A stretch of 64,000 bases of DNA from CAVQCJ01 sp963711005 (lineage in GTDB: Bacteria > Actinomycetota > Actinomycetes > Prado026): the NCBI GenBank assembly GCA_963711005.1, contig CAVQCJ010000002.1:62001-126000 (forward strand), in the 5' to 3' direction. The notes beneath the pieces are model-generated. The model worked only from the letters and a program-made list of their open reading frames with translations. It did not search any database and was not told where the DNA came from. Positions 26,184 to 34,710 of this stretch are shown here, piece by piece. The translations under genes and the position numbers were made by a program. How positions within the stretch are numbered: position 1 is the stretch's first letter; every line of letters starts with the position of its first letter.

Positions 26184-26837
26184 TCACGTGACCAGGCTCA
26201 CGACGCCCTTCACGACCAGCACGACGGCGACCAGCCCGACCACGGCGAGAACGGCCAGCGAGCTGTTGGCGATCAGCCAGCGCCGCCACCGCTCGTACAC
26301 CTGCGGCGCCTGGTCCCGGCGGAAGACGACCACGGCCAGCGGCGCGGCCACCCCGATCGACGCGACGAGCACGAACCCCACCAGTGCCGCGACCAGCCCG
26401 GCCGAGTGCAGGTCGCTGCTCAGCATCTGGTCGACCGCGGCGACGACGAGCACGTAGTTCGGCAGGAACGCGCCCAGCAGGAACGCCAGCGCCGGCGGGG
26501 CCTCGTCCAACCGCCCCATCCACTTCGGCTCGGTCGGTGCCTTGACCCGAGGGTGGCGGTGCCGCGCCACCACCCAGCCGCCGAGCGCGACCCCCACGGC
26601 GATCGACACCCAGGCCAGAACGTTCGACGTGCTCGACGTCCGTGGGACCTGCGGGTACAGCGCGTACGTGAGCACGGCCACCGCGGTCAGCGCGAGCATC
26701 CAGCCGACGACGTACGCGACCTCCTTGGCCACGCCCCGGCGCGAACTGACCAGCAGGATCCCCGCGACCACCGACCAGGGCTGCGCGGCGAGGGCCAGCG
26801 CGATCACGAGCAGGGTGACGAGCGAGCCCCAGTCCAC
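26184..26837 (-). CDS. GAP family (Sap-like) membrane protein
   Basis: The protein has 217 residues with six predicted membrane helices. The pattern (short N-terminal helix, AAQPWSVVAGILLV, a loop with KAPTEPKWM, then FLLGAFLPNYVLV) fits the actinobacterial GAP/Sap family. Mycobacterial members are linked to export or surface placement of glycolipids. GTG at 26837 follows AGGAGG closely. Specific cargo is unknown. Confidence 0.75.
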   Translation of the reverse strand: MDWGSLVTLLVIALALAAQPWSVVAGILLVSSRRGVAKEVAYVVGWMLALTAVAVLTYALYPQVPRTSSTSNVLAWVSIAVGVALGGWVVARHRHPRVKAPTEPKWMGRLDEAPPALAFLLGAFLPNYVLVVAAVDQMLSSDLHSAGLVAALVGFVLVASIGVAAPLAVVVFRRDQAPQVYERWRRWLIANSSLAVLAVVGLVAVVLVVKGVVSLVT

Positions 26838-26910
26838 CGCCGCCTCCTGTCCCGTGCCCGCACAGTACGGGTCGGCGGACCCGGACGACGGCGCACCCGC
26901 GAAGACAGTG

Positions 26911-28053
26911 CTAGCGACCGAGCGCCGGTCGCTGCGCCGGGCCGGCGGCGAACCGCGCCAGGCCGAAGCTCGCGACGTCCTCGTCCGGGGTCCCGCCCTC
27001 GGCCAGGTCGGCGAGGACCTCGCCCATCAGCGCAGAGAACTTGAAGCCCTCACCGGAGTCCCCGCAGGCCAGCACGACCCGCCCGGACGGCAGCCGGTCG
27101 AGGACGAACCGCCCGTCCGGCGAGTCGGTCCAGGAGCACACCTGGGACGACACGGCGACCGGCTCGACGCTGTCCAGGTCGGTCCGGACGCGGGTGACGA
27201 TGCCGGCGTCGATCGACGGGTCCGGGGTGCGGTCCAGGTCGCCGGGCTCGAGGTGGCGCAGCGGCCGGTCGGTCCCGATCTTGTACCCGTACCCGGGCGT
27301 GGGCATGGCGTACAGGCCCACCCGACCGTCGTGCTCACCCTCGTACCAGCACGGGAGGTCCTCCCAGCCGGGCCGGCCGCGCAGGTAGGTGACCTGCTCG
27401 AGCACCGGCCGCAGGGCCAGCTCGATCCCCAGCGACGCGAGCAGCGCCGGGGCGCCCGGCCCTGGCGCGAGCACCACGACGTCCGCGCTGAGCCCGGCCG
27501 GACCCGAGGCCAGCGACACCTCGGCCGAGTCTGCACCGACGTCGACGCCGGTGACGGTCTCGCCGGAGAGCACCGACCCGCCGGCGGCTTCGAGCGCCGC
27601 GAGCTGGGCGGCGAGCGCGACGTCCGCGCGCACGGGTCCCGCGTCGGCCTGCCACACCGCGTCGGCGCCGTTGGGACGCAGGCCGCGGAAGAACCGGCCG
27701 ACGTCCGCCGCGTCGACGGCGGTCCACGGGACCGACTCGGCGTCGAGCGCGGCCGCGACATCGGCGATGGACCCCGGGTCACGCCAGAGCAGTCCCCGGC
27801 GCAGCAACAGCTGCTGACCGCTGCGCTGCTCCAGCCGGCGCCAGGCCTCGACGGCCCGGCCGGCCAGCCGTACCCGGGCGCGGTCGGGATGGGACAGCCG
27901 CCACAGGCGGCTCGGTCCGGAGGAGGAGCCGAAGGCGTTCCCGGGGCCGTGCTCGTCGACGAGCGTCACCCCATGGCCGCGACGGGCGAGCTCGGCGGCG
28001 GCCGGCAGCCCCCAGGCTCCGGCGCCCACGACGACGACGCGCACGTGCCGCAC
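26911..28053 (-). CDS. FAD-dependent amine oxidase (sarcosine oxidase-like, DAO family)
   Basis: This 380-residue flavoprotein begins with the dinucleotide motif VVVVGAGAWGLPAAAELARR. It contains SSSGPSRLWRLSHP, typical of monomeric sarcosine oxidase / N-methyltryptophan oxidase. Near the C terminus CSWTDSPDGRFV and GDSGEGFKFSALMGE correspond to the region bearing the covalent flavin Cys and the FAD-binding loop. It likely oxidises an N-methyl or secondary amino acid, releasing H2O2. GTG at 28053 is chosen; a GTG at 28044 is also possible. Confidence 0.85.
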   Translation of the reverse strand: MRHVRVVVVGAGAWGLPAAAELARRGHGVTLVDEHGPGNAFGSSSGPSRLWRLSHPDRARVRLAGRAVEAWRRLEQRSGQQLLLRRGLLWRDPGSIADVAAALDAESVPWTAVDAADVGRFFRGLRPNGADAVWQADAGPVRADVALAAQLAALEAAGGSVLSGETVTGVDVGADSAEVSLASGPAGLSADVVVLAPGPGAPALLASLGIELALRPVLEQVTYLRGRPGWEDLPCWYEGEHDGRVGLYAMPTPGYGYKIGTDRPLRHLEPGDLDRTPDPSIDAGIVTRVRTDLDSVEPVAVSSQVCSWTDSPDGRFVLDRLPSGRVVLACGDSGEGFKFSALMGEVLADLAEGGTPDEDVASFGLARFAAGPAQRPALGR

Positions 28054-28094
28054 CGTAACAGCCGCCCCGCCTGCCTCACCTCTCCCGGGAACGT

Positions 28095-28110
28095 TGGGCC
28101 GAACGGCCCA
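28095..28110. promoter_or_regulatory. inverted repeat in divergent intergenic region
   Basis: TGGGCCG (28095-28101) and CGGCCCA (28104-28110) form a 7-base inverted repeat around AA, 42 bases before the oxidase GTG and about 100 before the beta-propeller gene. It may be an operator for either gene. The region also holds runs of G at 28157-28183. Confidence 0.35.
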
Positions 28111-28211
28111 TGTACGCCGGCCGGACGACTGCCTAGGTTGCGGTCGAGGGGTAGTGGCTTTGGGGCCGGGGGGCCGGGGGGTTGGTGATGCACGAGCCGG
28201 GGAGGCAGCCG

Positions 28212-29459
28212 ATGACTGTGCCCGCACGTCCGTGGAGCGGAACTGCGTCGGGCGGTCTCCGACGGCGCCGAGGGCTGCTGGTCGCGCTGACGACGACCGC
28301 GATCTTCGCGGCTCTGGTCGGGCCGGGCGGGGTGGCCCAGGCTGCGACGTCGAACCTGAGCCAGGTCGTCGACAACACCTACCAGACCAACAGCCGGGTC
28401 AACGCGATCCTGCCGATCGGCGACACGATCTACATCGGCGGGCGGTTCACGTCGGTGCGGCCGGCCGGCTCCACTGTCTCGGTCACCCGGAACCACCTCG
28501 CGGCGTTCGACCGGGTGACCGGCGCGCTGCTGCCGTGGAACCCCAACTCGGACAAAGAGGTCCTCGCGCTCTCGGCGTCGCTGGACGGCACCTCGGTCTT
28601 CATCGGTGGCGCGTTCTCCAAGCTCGGCGGCCTCAAGCGGCTGCGCCTCGGCCAGGTGGACGCCGCCACGGGCGCGGTCCTGCCCTGGGCGCCGACCAGC
28701 GACAACCAGATCAACACCATCGCAGTGACCCCGACGCTGCTGTACATCGGCGGCGACTTCGACATCATGAACGGCCAGCCGCGCAGCGACCTCGCCGCCG
28801 TGGACTACTCGGGCGTGCTCAGCACGACCTGGGCGCCGGCGGCCGACGACCGCGTCCGCGTCATCACGCCGTCGCTGGACGGCACCTCGCTGTTCGTCGG
28901 CGGCGACTTCCTGTCCATCAACGGCGACGGGGTGCAGAAGATCCTCGCTCGGCTGTCGCCGGTCGACGGCTCGCCACAGCCGTGGAAGCTCCACCCCGGC
29001 TACCCGATCCACGCGTTCGGATTCTCCGGCGGGCTGCTGTTCGCGGCCGGGGACGGCTCCGGCGGGCACATCGGCGCGTTCGACATGAACACCGGCGCCC
29101 GGATATGGACGCAGCAGACCGACGGTGGCGTCCAGTCGATGTCGATCATGGACGGCGTCGTGTACGGCGGCGGGCACTTCGACAACGTGTGCGTCGGCGT
29201 CACCGACGGTGCGACCAGCGGGTTCCACTGCCCGACCAACCTGGCCACCCGGCACAAGCTGGTCGCGATCGACGCGGTCACCGGCGCCCTCGACCCGTGG
29301 AACCCGGCCGCGAACACGGCGCTCGGCGTCTTCGCGGTCGCCAACGACGCCGGCTCGCTCGAGGTGGGCGGGGACTTCACCAAGGTCGGGACCCCGAACG
29401 CCTCGCACGGCGCGACCCAGGCGCAGCAGGGCTACGCGCAGTTCAGCCCGGCACCGTAA
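28212..29459 (+). CDS. secreted beta-propeller-like repeat protein
   Basis: The 415-residue product has a clear signal peptide: Arg-rich start, hydrophobic core to about residue 40, and a likely cleavage after AQA. The mature part has about seven repeats of roughly 50 residues with the pattern YIGGRF, then LAAFDRVTGALLPWNP. IGGxF and PWxP recur, as in delta-60/Kelch-like propellers. Such secreted propellers bind ligands or surfaces; no enzyme motif is seen. GGAGG at 28201-28205 fixes the start. Confidence 0.78.
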   Translation: MTVPARPWSGTASGGLRRRRGLLVALTTTAIFAALVGPGGVAQAATSNLSQVVDNTYQTNSRVNAILPIGDTIYIGGRFTSVRPAGSTVSVTRNHLAAFDRVTGALLPWNPNSDKEVLALSASLDGTSVFIGGAFSKLGGLKRLRLGQVDAATGAVLPWAPTSDNQINTIAVTPTLLYIGGDFDIMNGQPRSDLAAVDYSGVLSTTWAPAADDRVRVITPSLDGTSLFVGGDFLSINGDGVQKILARLSPVDGSPQPWKLHPGYPIHAFGFSGGLLFAAGDGSGGHIGAFDMNTGARIWTQQTDGGVQSMSIMDGVVYGGGHFDNVCVGVTDGATSGFHCPTNLATRHKLVAIDAVTGALDPWNPAANTALGVFAVANDAGSLEVGGDFTKVGTPNASHGATQAQQGYAQFSPAP

Positions 29460-29484
29460 CCCGTCTCGAACGCCGTACCCCGTC

Positions 29485-29844
29485 TCAGCCGACGGCGACG
29501 TCGAACTCGTTGCCCTCGGGGTCGGCGAGCGTGCGCCAGGAGAACCCCTCGAGGGTCTTCTCGAGCTGACCCGGCCAGGACCCGCCGAGCTCGAGGACCC
29601 GTGCGGTCGCGTCCTCGAGGTCGCTGACCGAGACGTCGATGTGCATGCGGGTCTTGCCGCTCTTGGCCTCCGGCACGCGCTGGAAGCACAGCACCGGCAG
29701 CGACTCGGCGCCCTTGAGGAACACGTACCGGCCCTCGTCCATGGTCGTGTCGACCTCGGTGCCCAGGACGGCGGCCCAGAAGCGCGCCAGCCGCTCGGGG
29801 TCCGCGCAGTCGATCGTGGCGAACAGGAAGCTGCCGACGGCCAC
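29485..29844 (-). CDS. VOC family protein (glyoxalase-like)
   Basis: This 119-residue protein of the glyoxalase/bleomycin-resistance fold begins FLFATIDCADPERLARFW and has the central MHIDVSVSDLEDATARVLEL and the C-terminal LADPEGNEFDV with the metal-ligand Glu. Many such small proteins have no known substrate. GAGGAGGAG precedes GTG at 29844; upstream in-frame starts would add non-homologous residues. Confidence 0.85.
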   Translation of the reverse strand: MAVGSFLFATIDCADPERLARFWAAVLGTEVDTTMDEGRYVFLKGAESLPVLCFQRVPEAKSGKTRMHIDVSVSDLEDATARVLELGGSWPGQLEKTLEGFSWRTLADPEGNEFDVAVG

Positions 29845-29976
29845 GGTCTCCTCCTCGGTCCTGTTCCCGGTACGGGGACGATCCTGCCAGCCCGGGCGCC
29901 GAACGATGGTCAAACGAGTACCGGGCGTTGACCCTCCTCTCAGGGGCCGCTCAGGTCCGGACGTCAGGGTCGTCCC

Positions 29977-30294
29977 ATGACTCGGGAACCGAACGAGACC
30001 GGCAAGGCCCGCGAGCGCGACCGGAACCTGCGGCTGCTGTCAGTGGCCACGGCCGCGGTCGCGGTCGCCGGGCTGGTGGGTGGCGGCGCCGCCGTCGCGG
30101 CCGCCCAGAAGTCCGACAGCGACGCCAAGACGTCGACCACGACCACGACGTCCGACTCGTCCACGTCCGACGACTCCAGCTCGAACGGATCCAGCGACGA
30201 CACGCTGCAGGCCCCGACCACCGCCCCGACCACCGCGAGCAACGGCTCGGGGAACAGCACGCCGGGCGGTACGACCGTGACGAGCGGGTCATGA
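29977..30294 (+). CDS. Ser/Thr-rich exported protein, first gene of a redox operon
   Basis: The protein has 105 residues: a charged N terminus, one hydrophobic helix (about residues 20-46) and a low-complexity tail of Ser, Thr, Asp and Gly. It is probably anchored with the tail outside. No homologue was recognised. Its ATGA overlap with the ferric-reductase-like gene places it in the operon; in related operons this place is often taken by a small FMN-binding protein, but no such domain is visible here. Confidence 0.7.
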   Translation: MTREPNETGKARERDRNLRLLSVATAAVAVAGLVGGGAAVAAAQKSDSDAKTSTTTTTSDSSTSDDSSSNGSSDDTLQAPTTAPTTASNGSGNSTPGGTTVTSGS

Positions 30295-30899
30295 CCAGCG
30301 GCAACGCGCTCTGGTACCTGAGCCGGGCAACCGGGCTGGTCTCGCTGGTCCTGCTCACCCTGACGGTGCTCGGCGGGATCCTGGTCCGGCGCGGCGTCAC
30401 CCCGAACCGCCTTCCGCGCTTCGTGATGTGGGGCCTGCACCGCAACGTCGCCCTGCTCAGCGTCGCCTTCCTCGGGCTGCACATCGCGACCGTGGTGCTC
30501 GACTCGTACGTCCCGATCAACCTCCTGGACGCGGTGGTGCCGTTCACGTCGGCGTACCGGCCGATCTGGCTCGGGCTGGGCGCCGTCGCCTTCGACCTCC
30601 TGCTCGCGGTGATCGTCACCTCGTTGCTCCGGGCCCGGATCGGGCACCGCACCTGGCGCGCGGTGCACTGGCTCGGGTACGCGCTGTGGCCGACGGCGGT
30701 CGTGCACGGTCTGGGCACCGGCTCGGACGTCGGGAACCTGTGGTTCCTGGCCGTCACCGTCGGCTGCATCCTCGCCGTCGGGGCAGCCGTCACGTGGCGG
30801 CTGTCGGCGGCCTTCCAGAGCTCGAACGCGGTCCGCTCGTCGGTGCCGGTCGGCGCTGCGGCTCGACCGCTCGCGACGACTTCGGCGGGTGCCCGATGA
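30291..30899 (+). CDS. ferric reductase-like transmembrane protein
   Basis: This 202-residue protein has five or six membrane helices of the ferric-reductase-like/YedZ fold. Histidines lie in the helices (GLHRNVALLS, LGLHIATVV, AVHWLGYALWP, VVHGLGTG), giving the two pairs expected for two haems b. It would carry electrons across the membrane. It is overlapped by 4 bases on both sides, so translation is coupled with the exported protein before it and the NuoF-like flavoprotein after it. Confidence 0.85.
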   Translation: MTSGNALWYLSRATGLVSLVLLTLTVLGGILVRRGVTPNRLPRFVMWGLHRNVALLSVAFLGLHIATVVLDSYVPINLLDAVVPFTSAYRPIWLGLGAVAFDLLLAVIVTSLLRARIGHRTWRAVHWLGYALWPTAVVHGLGTGSDVGNLWFLAVTVGCILAVGAAVTWRLSAAFQSSNAVRSSVPVGAAARPLATTSAGAR

Positions 30900-32191
30900 C
30901 TGCCTCCGCTGTCGAGACCGCCGGCCGGCCGCACTCCCCCGAGGCAGGCACCCGGCTGCTGGCCGCGCTGACCGGACCCGGCCTGGCCGACCACGTGGCC
31001 GCCCGCGGCCCGCTCCCGCCGCTGCCCGCGCCGGTGACCCTGCTCGACCTCGTCGAGGTCTCCGGGCTGACCGGCCGGGGCGGGGCATCCTTCCCGACGC
31101 ACCGCAAGCTGCGAGCCGTCGCTGCCGGCGACCGCCCGGTCGTGATCGCCAACGGGGCCGAGGGCGAGCCGGCCAGCGGCAAGGACCGGGTGCTGCTGGT
31201 GCACGCACCGCACCTCGTGCTCGACGGGATCCAGGTGGCGTGCCGAGCGGTGGGTGCCCGGCAGGCCCACCTGTACGTGCCCCGGGTCCCGGCCGTGCTG
31301 GAGTCCGTACGGCGCGCGGTCGACGAGCGGCGCCGGCACGGCCTGGACGCTGTCCCGGTCGAGGTGGTGACCGCGCCGCCGCGGTTCATCTCCGGTCAGG
31401 AGTCGGCGGCGGTCGCGCGTGTCGGCGGGGCACCGGCGGTGCCGCGGTTCGCCGTCCCGCCTGTCTACCAGCGCGGCCTCAAGAACCAGCCGACCCTGGT
31501 GCAGAACGTCGAGACCCTCGCGCACCTGGCGTTGATCGTCCGGTACGGCGCGACCTGGTTCCGCTCCGTCGGTACGCCGGACGAGCCGGGCACCGCCCTG
31601 TTCACCGTCGGCGGCGCCGTTGGCCATCCCGGCGTGGTCGAGGAACCGGTCGGCACCCGGCTGCGCGGGCTGCTGGAGGCCGCAGGCGGCGTCAGCGGAC
31701 CGCTGCGCGCAGTCCTGGTCGGCGGCTACCACGGCGCCTGGGTGCCGGCCCCACAGGCGTTCGACCTGGCGATGTCCAACGCTGCGCTGCGCCCGCACGG
31801 TGCGTCGGTCGGGGCCGGCGTCGTCTGCGCGCTGCCGGAGAGTGCGTGCGGCTTGGTGGAGACAGCGCGCGTCGTGCGCTACCTCGCCGACGAGTCGGCC
31901 GGCCAGTGCGGGCCGTGCCTCAACGGGCTGCCGGCAATCGCCGGTGGGCTGGTCGAGCTGGCCGGGTCCCGGCCGCGGGCCCGGGTGCGTGCCGACGTCG
32001 AGCGGTGGGCGGGACTGGTCGTCGGCCGGGGTGCGTGCGCGCACCCGGACGGGACGGTCCGGATGGTCCGCACCGCCCTGCAGGTCTTCGCCGGCGAGAT
32101 CGAGCTGCACGGCCACGGCCGTTGCTCCGCGACCAGTAACCGCGCCGTGCTGCCGCTGCCGGCCGGACCTCGTACAGCGGACTGGTGGTGA
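30896..32191 (+). CDS. NuoF-like FMN/iron-sulfur oxidoreductase subunit
   Basis: The protein has 431 residues related to the 51-kDa (NuoF) subunit of complex I. It contains GLTGRGGASFPTHRKL (NADH/FMN binding), IANGAEGEPASGKDR, a SLBB-like middle region, and a C-terminal 4Fe-4S region: AGQCGPCLNGLP plus a later GRGACAHPDG Cys. There are no other Nuo subunits nearby. Together with the membrane cytochrome before it and the ferredoxin after it, it would form a short NAD(P)H-, flavin- and ferredoxin-linked electron path. Confidence 0.85.
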   Translation: MTASAVETAGRPHSPEAGTRLLAALTGPGLADHVAARGPLPPLPAPVTLLDLVEVSGLTGRGGASFPTHRKLRAVAAGDRPVVIANGAEGEPASGKDRVLLVHAPHLVLDGIQVACRAVGARQAHLYVPRVPAVLESVRRAVDERRRHGLDAVPVEVVTAPPRFISGQESAAVARVGGAPAVPRFAVPPVYQRGLKNQPTLVQNVETLAHLALIVRYGATWFRSVGTPDEPGTALFTVGGAVGHPGVVEEPVGTRLRGLLEAAGGVSGPLRAVLVGGYHGAWVPAPQAFDLAMSNAALRPHGASVGAGVVCALPESACGLVETARVVRYLADESAGQCGPCLNGLPAIAGGLVELAGSRPRARVRADVERWAGLVVGRGACAHPDGTVRMVRTALQVFAGEIELHGHGRCSATSNRAVLPLPAGPRTADWW

Positions 32192-32400
32192 GCCCGATGC
32201 CCGGCCGGCTGCGGGTGGACCCGGTGGCCTGCGACGGTCGCGGGCTGTGCGCCGAGCTCCTGCCAGAGCTGATCACGGCTGACGAGTGGGGCTACCCGAT
32301 CCTGTCCGGGCAGCCCGTCCCCGCGCACCTCGACAAGCACGTGCAGCGGGCGGTCGCTGCCTGCCCGGTGCTCGCGTTGCGGCTCACCCAGACCGGCTGA
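32188..32400 (+). CDS. small ferredoxin (3Fe-4S/4Fe-4S type)
   Basis: The protein has 70 residues with RVDPVACDGRGLCAELLPEL and a distant AACPVLALRL. The Cys pattern C-x5-C and a later CP matches single-cluster actinobacterial ferredoxins that have lost the middle Cys, which often hold a 3Fe-4S cluster. GTG at 32188 overlaps the previous stop as GTGA; ATG at 32197 is an alternative. It is the last gene of the redox operon, followed by a strong hairpin. Confidence 0.88.
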   Translation: MSPMPGRLRVDPVACDGRGLCAELLPELITADEWGYPILSGQPVPAHLDKHVQRAVAACPVLALRLTQTG

Positions 32401-32412
32401 GCCCAGCACGAA

Positions 32413-32431
32413 CCCCCGTCGCCGACGGGGG
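32413..32431 (+). terminator. GC-rich hairpin after the redox operon
   Basis: CCCCCGTC (32413-32420) pairs perfectly with GACGGGGG (32424-32431) around a GCC loop, 12 bases after the ferredoxin stop. It has no T-tract, as is common in actinomycetes. A second partial copy of the right arm (GACGGGGG, 32439-32446) follows. Confidence 0.65.
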
Positions 32432-32575
32432 ATGCAGCGACGGGGGCCCGTGTAGGGAGGTCACGCTACCGACCACGCGCTCGACACGAAAGTGGGAGGC
32501 GCGAGGACTCGGCTGCGGACGCGGCCAGCAGATCCGGATGGTGGTTCTCTACCCAGCCGGAAATCGGGGTTCGGC

Positions 32576-32602
32576 TTGACCAGGCGGCGCGCGAGGTATC
32601 AA
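32576..32602 (+). promoter_or_regulatory. candidate promoter for LamG-like gene
   Basis: TTGACC at 32576-32581 and TATCAA at 32597-32602, spaced 15 bases, resemble housekeeping -35/-10 elements ahead of the gene at 32635. The gene is isolated after a terminator, so a promoter is needed here. Spacing is slightly short, hence low confidence. The rest of the 234-base gap shows nothing else. Confidence 0.35.
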
Positions 32603-32634
32603 CTGCCCCACACGCATCCCGAGGAGTCCTCCTG

Positions 32635-33360
32635 ATGGCCCGTCACAGCCGTGACCCCGTTCGCCGAGCCAGCCGGTCCCGCCGCGGACGCCTGCTCGTC
32701 GTCGTGCTGGCACCGCTCCTGGTGCTCGTTCCGCTGGCGGCCTGGGCTGTCGGCTCCGCCACGATCTCGTCCCCCGGCCATCACGTGCAGAAGGCGGCCG
32801 GTACCGCCGCCGGAAGCGCCTGGTCGCGATCCTTCTCTCCGTCCCTGGCACTCCTGGTGCACGGGAAGGTCGCCGGGTTCGTCTCACTGCCCCTGAGCAT
32901 GTCCGCAGCCGGCTCGCAGAAGGCCACCGCCACCGCCGCCTTCCGCACCAGCTGGGTGGACGTCAAGGCTCTGAAGGACGGCCCCAACATCGCCCAGCAG
33001 GGGTTGTCGATCCATCCGCCCCAGTTCAAGCTGCAGATCGCGCACGGCCCGCGTCCGTCCGACCACCGCGGGAACTGCCACATCGAGGGCGCCACCGGAC
33101 ACGTCCTGGCCGCTGGTCCGAACATCGACGTCGCCGACGGCCGGTGGCACACGATCACCTGCATCAAGTTCCCCGACACCGCTAAGGGCACCGAAGTCGT
33201 CGTGATCGTCGACGGGGTGGCCGGGACGCCCAAGTGGAGCCGCACTCCGATCGGCAACATCCGTCCCGTCGGCGGGGTCCGCCTCGGCGGGCGTTCGTCC
33301 GTCGCCAGCACCGACTCGCTGGACGGATGGATCAAGCGGGTGAGCTTCACGCTCAGCTGA
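32635..33360 (+). CDS. secreted LamG/concanavalin-like domain protein
   Basis: This 241-residue protein has an Arg-rich N terminus and a signal helix (about residues 20-42). The exported domain has a laminin-G-like pattern: FRTSWVDVKAL, GRWHTITCIKF, VVVIVDGVAGT and VRLGGRSS. The two Cys (NCHIEG, TITCIKF) may form a disulphide. Such domains bind carbohydrates or proteins. The ribosome site GAGGAGT lies upstream of ATG, within a short inverted AGGAGTCCTCCT. Confidence 0.75.
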   Translation: MARHSRDPVRRASRSRRGRLLVVVLAPLLVLVPLAAWAVGSATISSPGHHVQKAAGTAAGSAWSRSFSPSLALLVHGKVAGFVSLPLSMSAAGSQKATATAAFRTSWVDVKALKDGPNIAQQGLSIHPPQFKLQIAHGPRPSDHRGNCHIEGATGHVLAAGPNIDVADGRWHTITCIKFPDTAKGTEVVVIVDGVAGTPKWSRTPIGNIRPVGGVRLGGRSSVASTDSLDGWIKRVSFTLS

Positions 33361-33450
33361 CCGGCGCATCGGCCGCACGGCACAGTCAAGTCGGCGTGCG
33401 TCGATGCCGGAACTCCCGTCTATTCCTCACGTCGGGAGGCTGGACATCAC

Positions 33451-33579
33451 ATGTACGCGCTGATCGCGGATGCCGTCGACGAGTCTTCAGGCGCCTACCA
33501 GGCCGGGGCCTGGGTCGGCCGCGTCGTGCTCCTGCTCATCGTCGTGCTCCTGGTCCGCAAGTACGTCTTCAAGAAGTAG
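33451..33579 (+). CDS. small single-helix membrane protein
   Basis: This is a 42-residue open frame: MYALIADAVDESSGAYQAG, then one hydrophobic helix (about residues 20-36) and a basic end VRKYVFKK. GGGAGG at 33434-33439 lies upstream at 11 bases. The composition (acidic outside, hydrophobic, Lys/Arg inside) fits a small membrane protein. It is isolated between two secreted-protein genes. Function is unknown. Confidence 0.6.
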   Translation: MYALIADAVDESSGAYQAGAWVGRVVLLLIVVLLVRKYVFKK

Positions 33580-33646
33580 GGCGGGACCTACGCCTCTGAC
33601 AGTCGTGGCGCTCAGGGTCGATCCTGGTGGTGGCTAGGAGGACGGC

Positions 33647-34240
33647 ATGAGCACCTTCGGCGTCGGTCGGCCGGCGGTCTGGCTCGCGGCCGGTGTGCTC
33701 GCAGTCACCGCACCTGTGGTCGCTGCGTGCAGCAGCTCGACGGGCACTCCTCCGACCTCGTCACCGTCACCTACCGGCGCAGCCCCGTCCACGGTCAGCT
33801 CGGCTCCGCAGTCCCCCTCGACCTCGTCGGCGCCGGCTTCGTCGGCGTCGAGCACCGGAGCCGCCCTCGCTGACGGGCGGCACGCGGCACGCATCACCGC
33901 CGTGGACCCCGGTCGCCGGCTGGTGACCGTCGACGTCGTGCAGTTCTTCACCGGCAAGGCGGCCGCCTCGGCGGCGGCTGCGGACCACGCGTCGGAGGTC
34001 CCGCCGCCCAACGACTACTGGATCCGCAACTCCAGCCCCGCGCTGCGCACCCTGTACGTGAGCTCCACGGCCCCGATCACGGTGAACGTCCTCGGTGCGG
34101 CCGTCACCGGCAGCGTGACGCAGAACCTGCAGGTCTCCCTGTCGAGGCTGGCGGGGCTCTCCGGGCTGAGCGACGGCCTGTTCTGGCTCACGTCCGAGCA
34201 CCAGGTGGTCACGCGCATCGCCGAGCAGTACCTGCCATGA
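33647..34240 (+). CDS. lipoprotein of unknown function
   Basis: The protein has 197 residues with a lipoprotein signal peptide (lipobox VVAAC near residue 28), a Ser/Thr/Pro-rich linker (about residues 29-70) and a folded C-terminal part beginning GRHAARITAVDPGRRLVTVD. The mature domain resembles small actinobacterial lipoproteins containing a DPxxxxVTVDVVQFF segment; no enzyme motif is seen. AGGAGG precedes the ATG. It overlaps the next gene by 4 bases. Confidence 0.75.
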   Translation: MSTFGVGRPAVWLAAGVLAVTAPVVAACSSSTGTPPTSSPSPTGAAPSTVSSAPQSPSTSSAPASSASSTGAALADGRHAARITAVDPGRRLVTVDVVQFFTGKAAASAAAADHASEVPPPNDYWIRNSSPALRTLYVSSTAPITVNVLGAAVTGSVTQNLQVSLSRLAGLSGLSDGLFWLTSEHQVVTRIAEQYLP

Positions 34241-34710
34241 CACGGGTGCTGGGTCTGGTGACCGGCGACGCCCGCTCGGTGCCGCCGAGCCATCGCGACC
34301 TGGTCGAGTGCCCAGCGGTCGCGGTACTCACGACGGTCACCGCTGCGGGGTACCCGCAGACCTCGCCCGTGTGGTGCGACTTCGACGGTTCGTTCGTGCG
34401 GGTGAACACGATGCGAGGATTCGCCAAGGAACGGAACATGCGCCGCGACCCGCGGGTCGCGCTGCTCTGCTACGACCCGAACCTGCCGCTGCGCTACCTG
34501 GAGATCCGTGGCACGGTCGTCAGCCTCAGCGAGGAAGGTGCCGCGGAGCACCTGGACCTGTTGGCGTCCAAGTACGCCGGGCGGCACGTCCGGTACTTCG
34601 GCGAAGTCATCCCGGCTGACTTCGCCCGCACCGAGGTCCCGGTCCTGTGCCTGGTCCGGCCGGACCATGTGGTCGCGATGGACGCCACCCAGCCGGAGGA
34701 TGAGCCATGA
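34237..34710 (+). CDS. PPOX-class / pyridoxamine 5'-phosphate oxidase-fold protein
   Basis: The 157-residue product has the split beta-barrel flavin fold of the F420- or FMN-dependent PPOX family: AVAVLTTVTAAGYPQTSPVW, FVRVNTMRGFAKERNMRRDP and RYLEIRGTVV. These bind F420, FMN or haem and reduce or bind small molecules. It overlaps both neighbours by 4 bases and is a paralogue of the next gene. Confidence 0.85.
   Translation: MTRVLGLVTGDARSVPPSHRDLVECPAVAVLTTVTAAGYPQTSPVWCDFDGSFVRVNTMRGFAKERNMRRDPRVALLCYDPNLPLRYLEIRGTVVSLSEEGAAEHLDLLASKYAGRHVRYFGEVIPADFARTEVPVLCLVRPDHVVAMDATQPEDEP

Noticed and set aside
29885..29976. Promoter or DosR-like box before the redox operon
   Set aside because: A TTGACC at about 29928 lacks a good -10, and GGGTCGTCCC does not match the GGGAC dyad.
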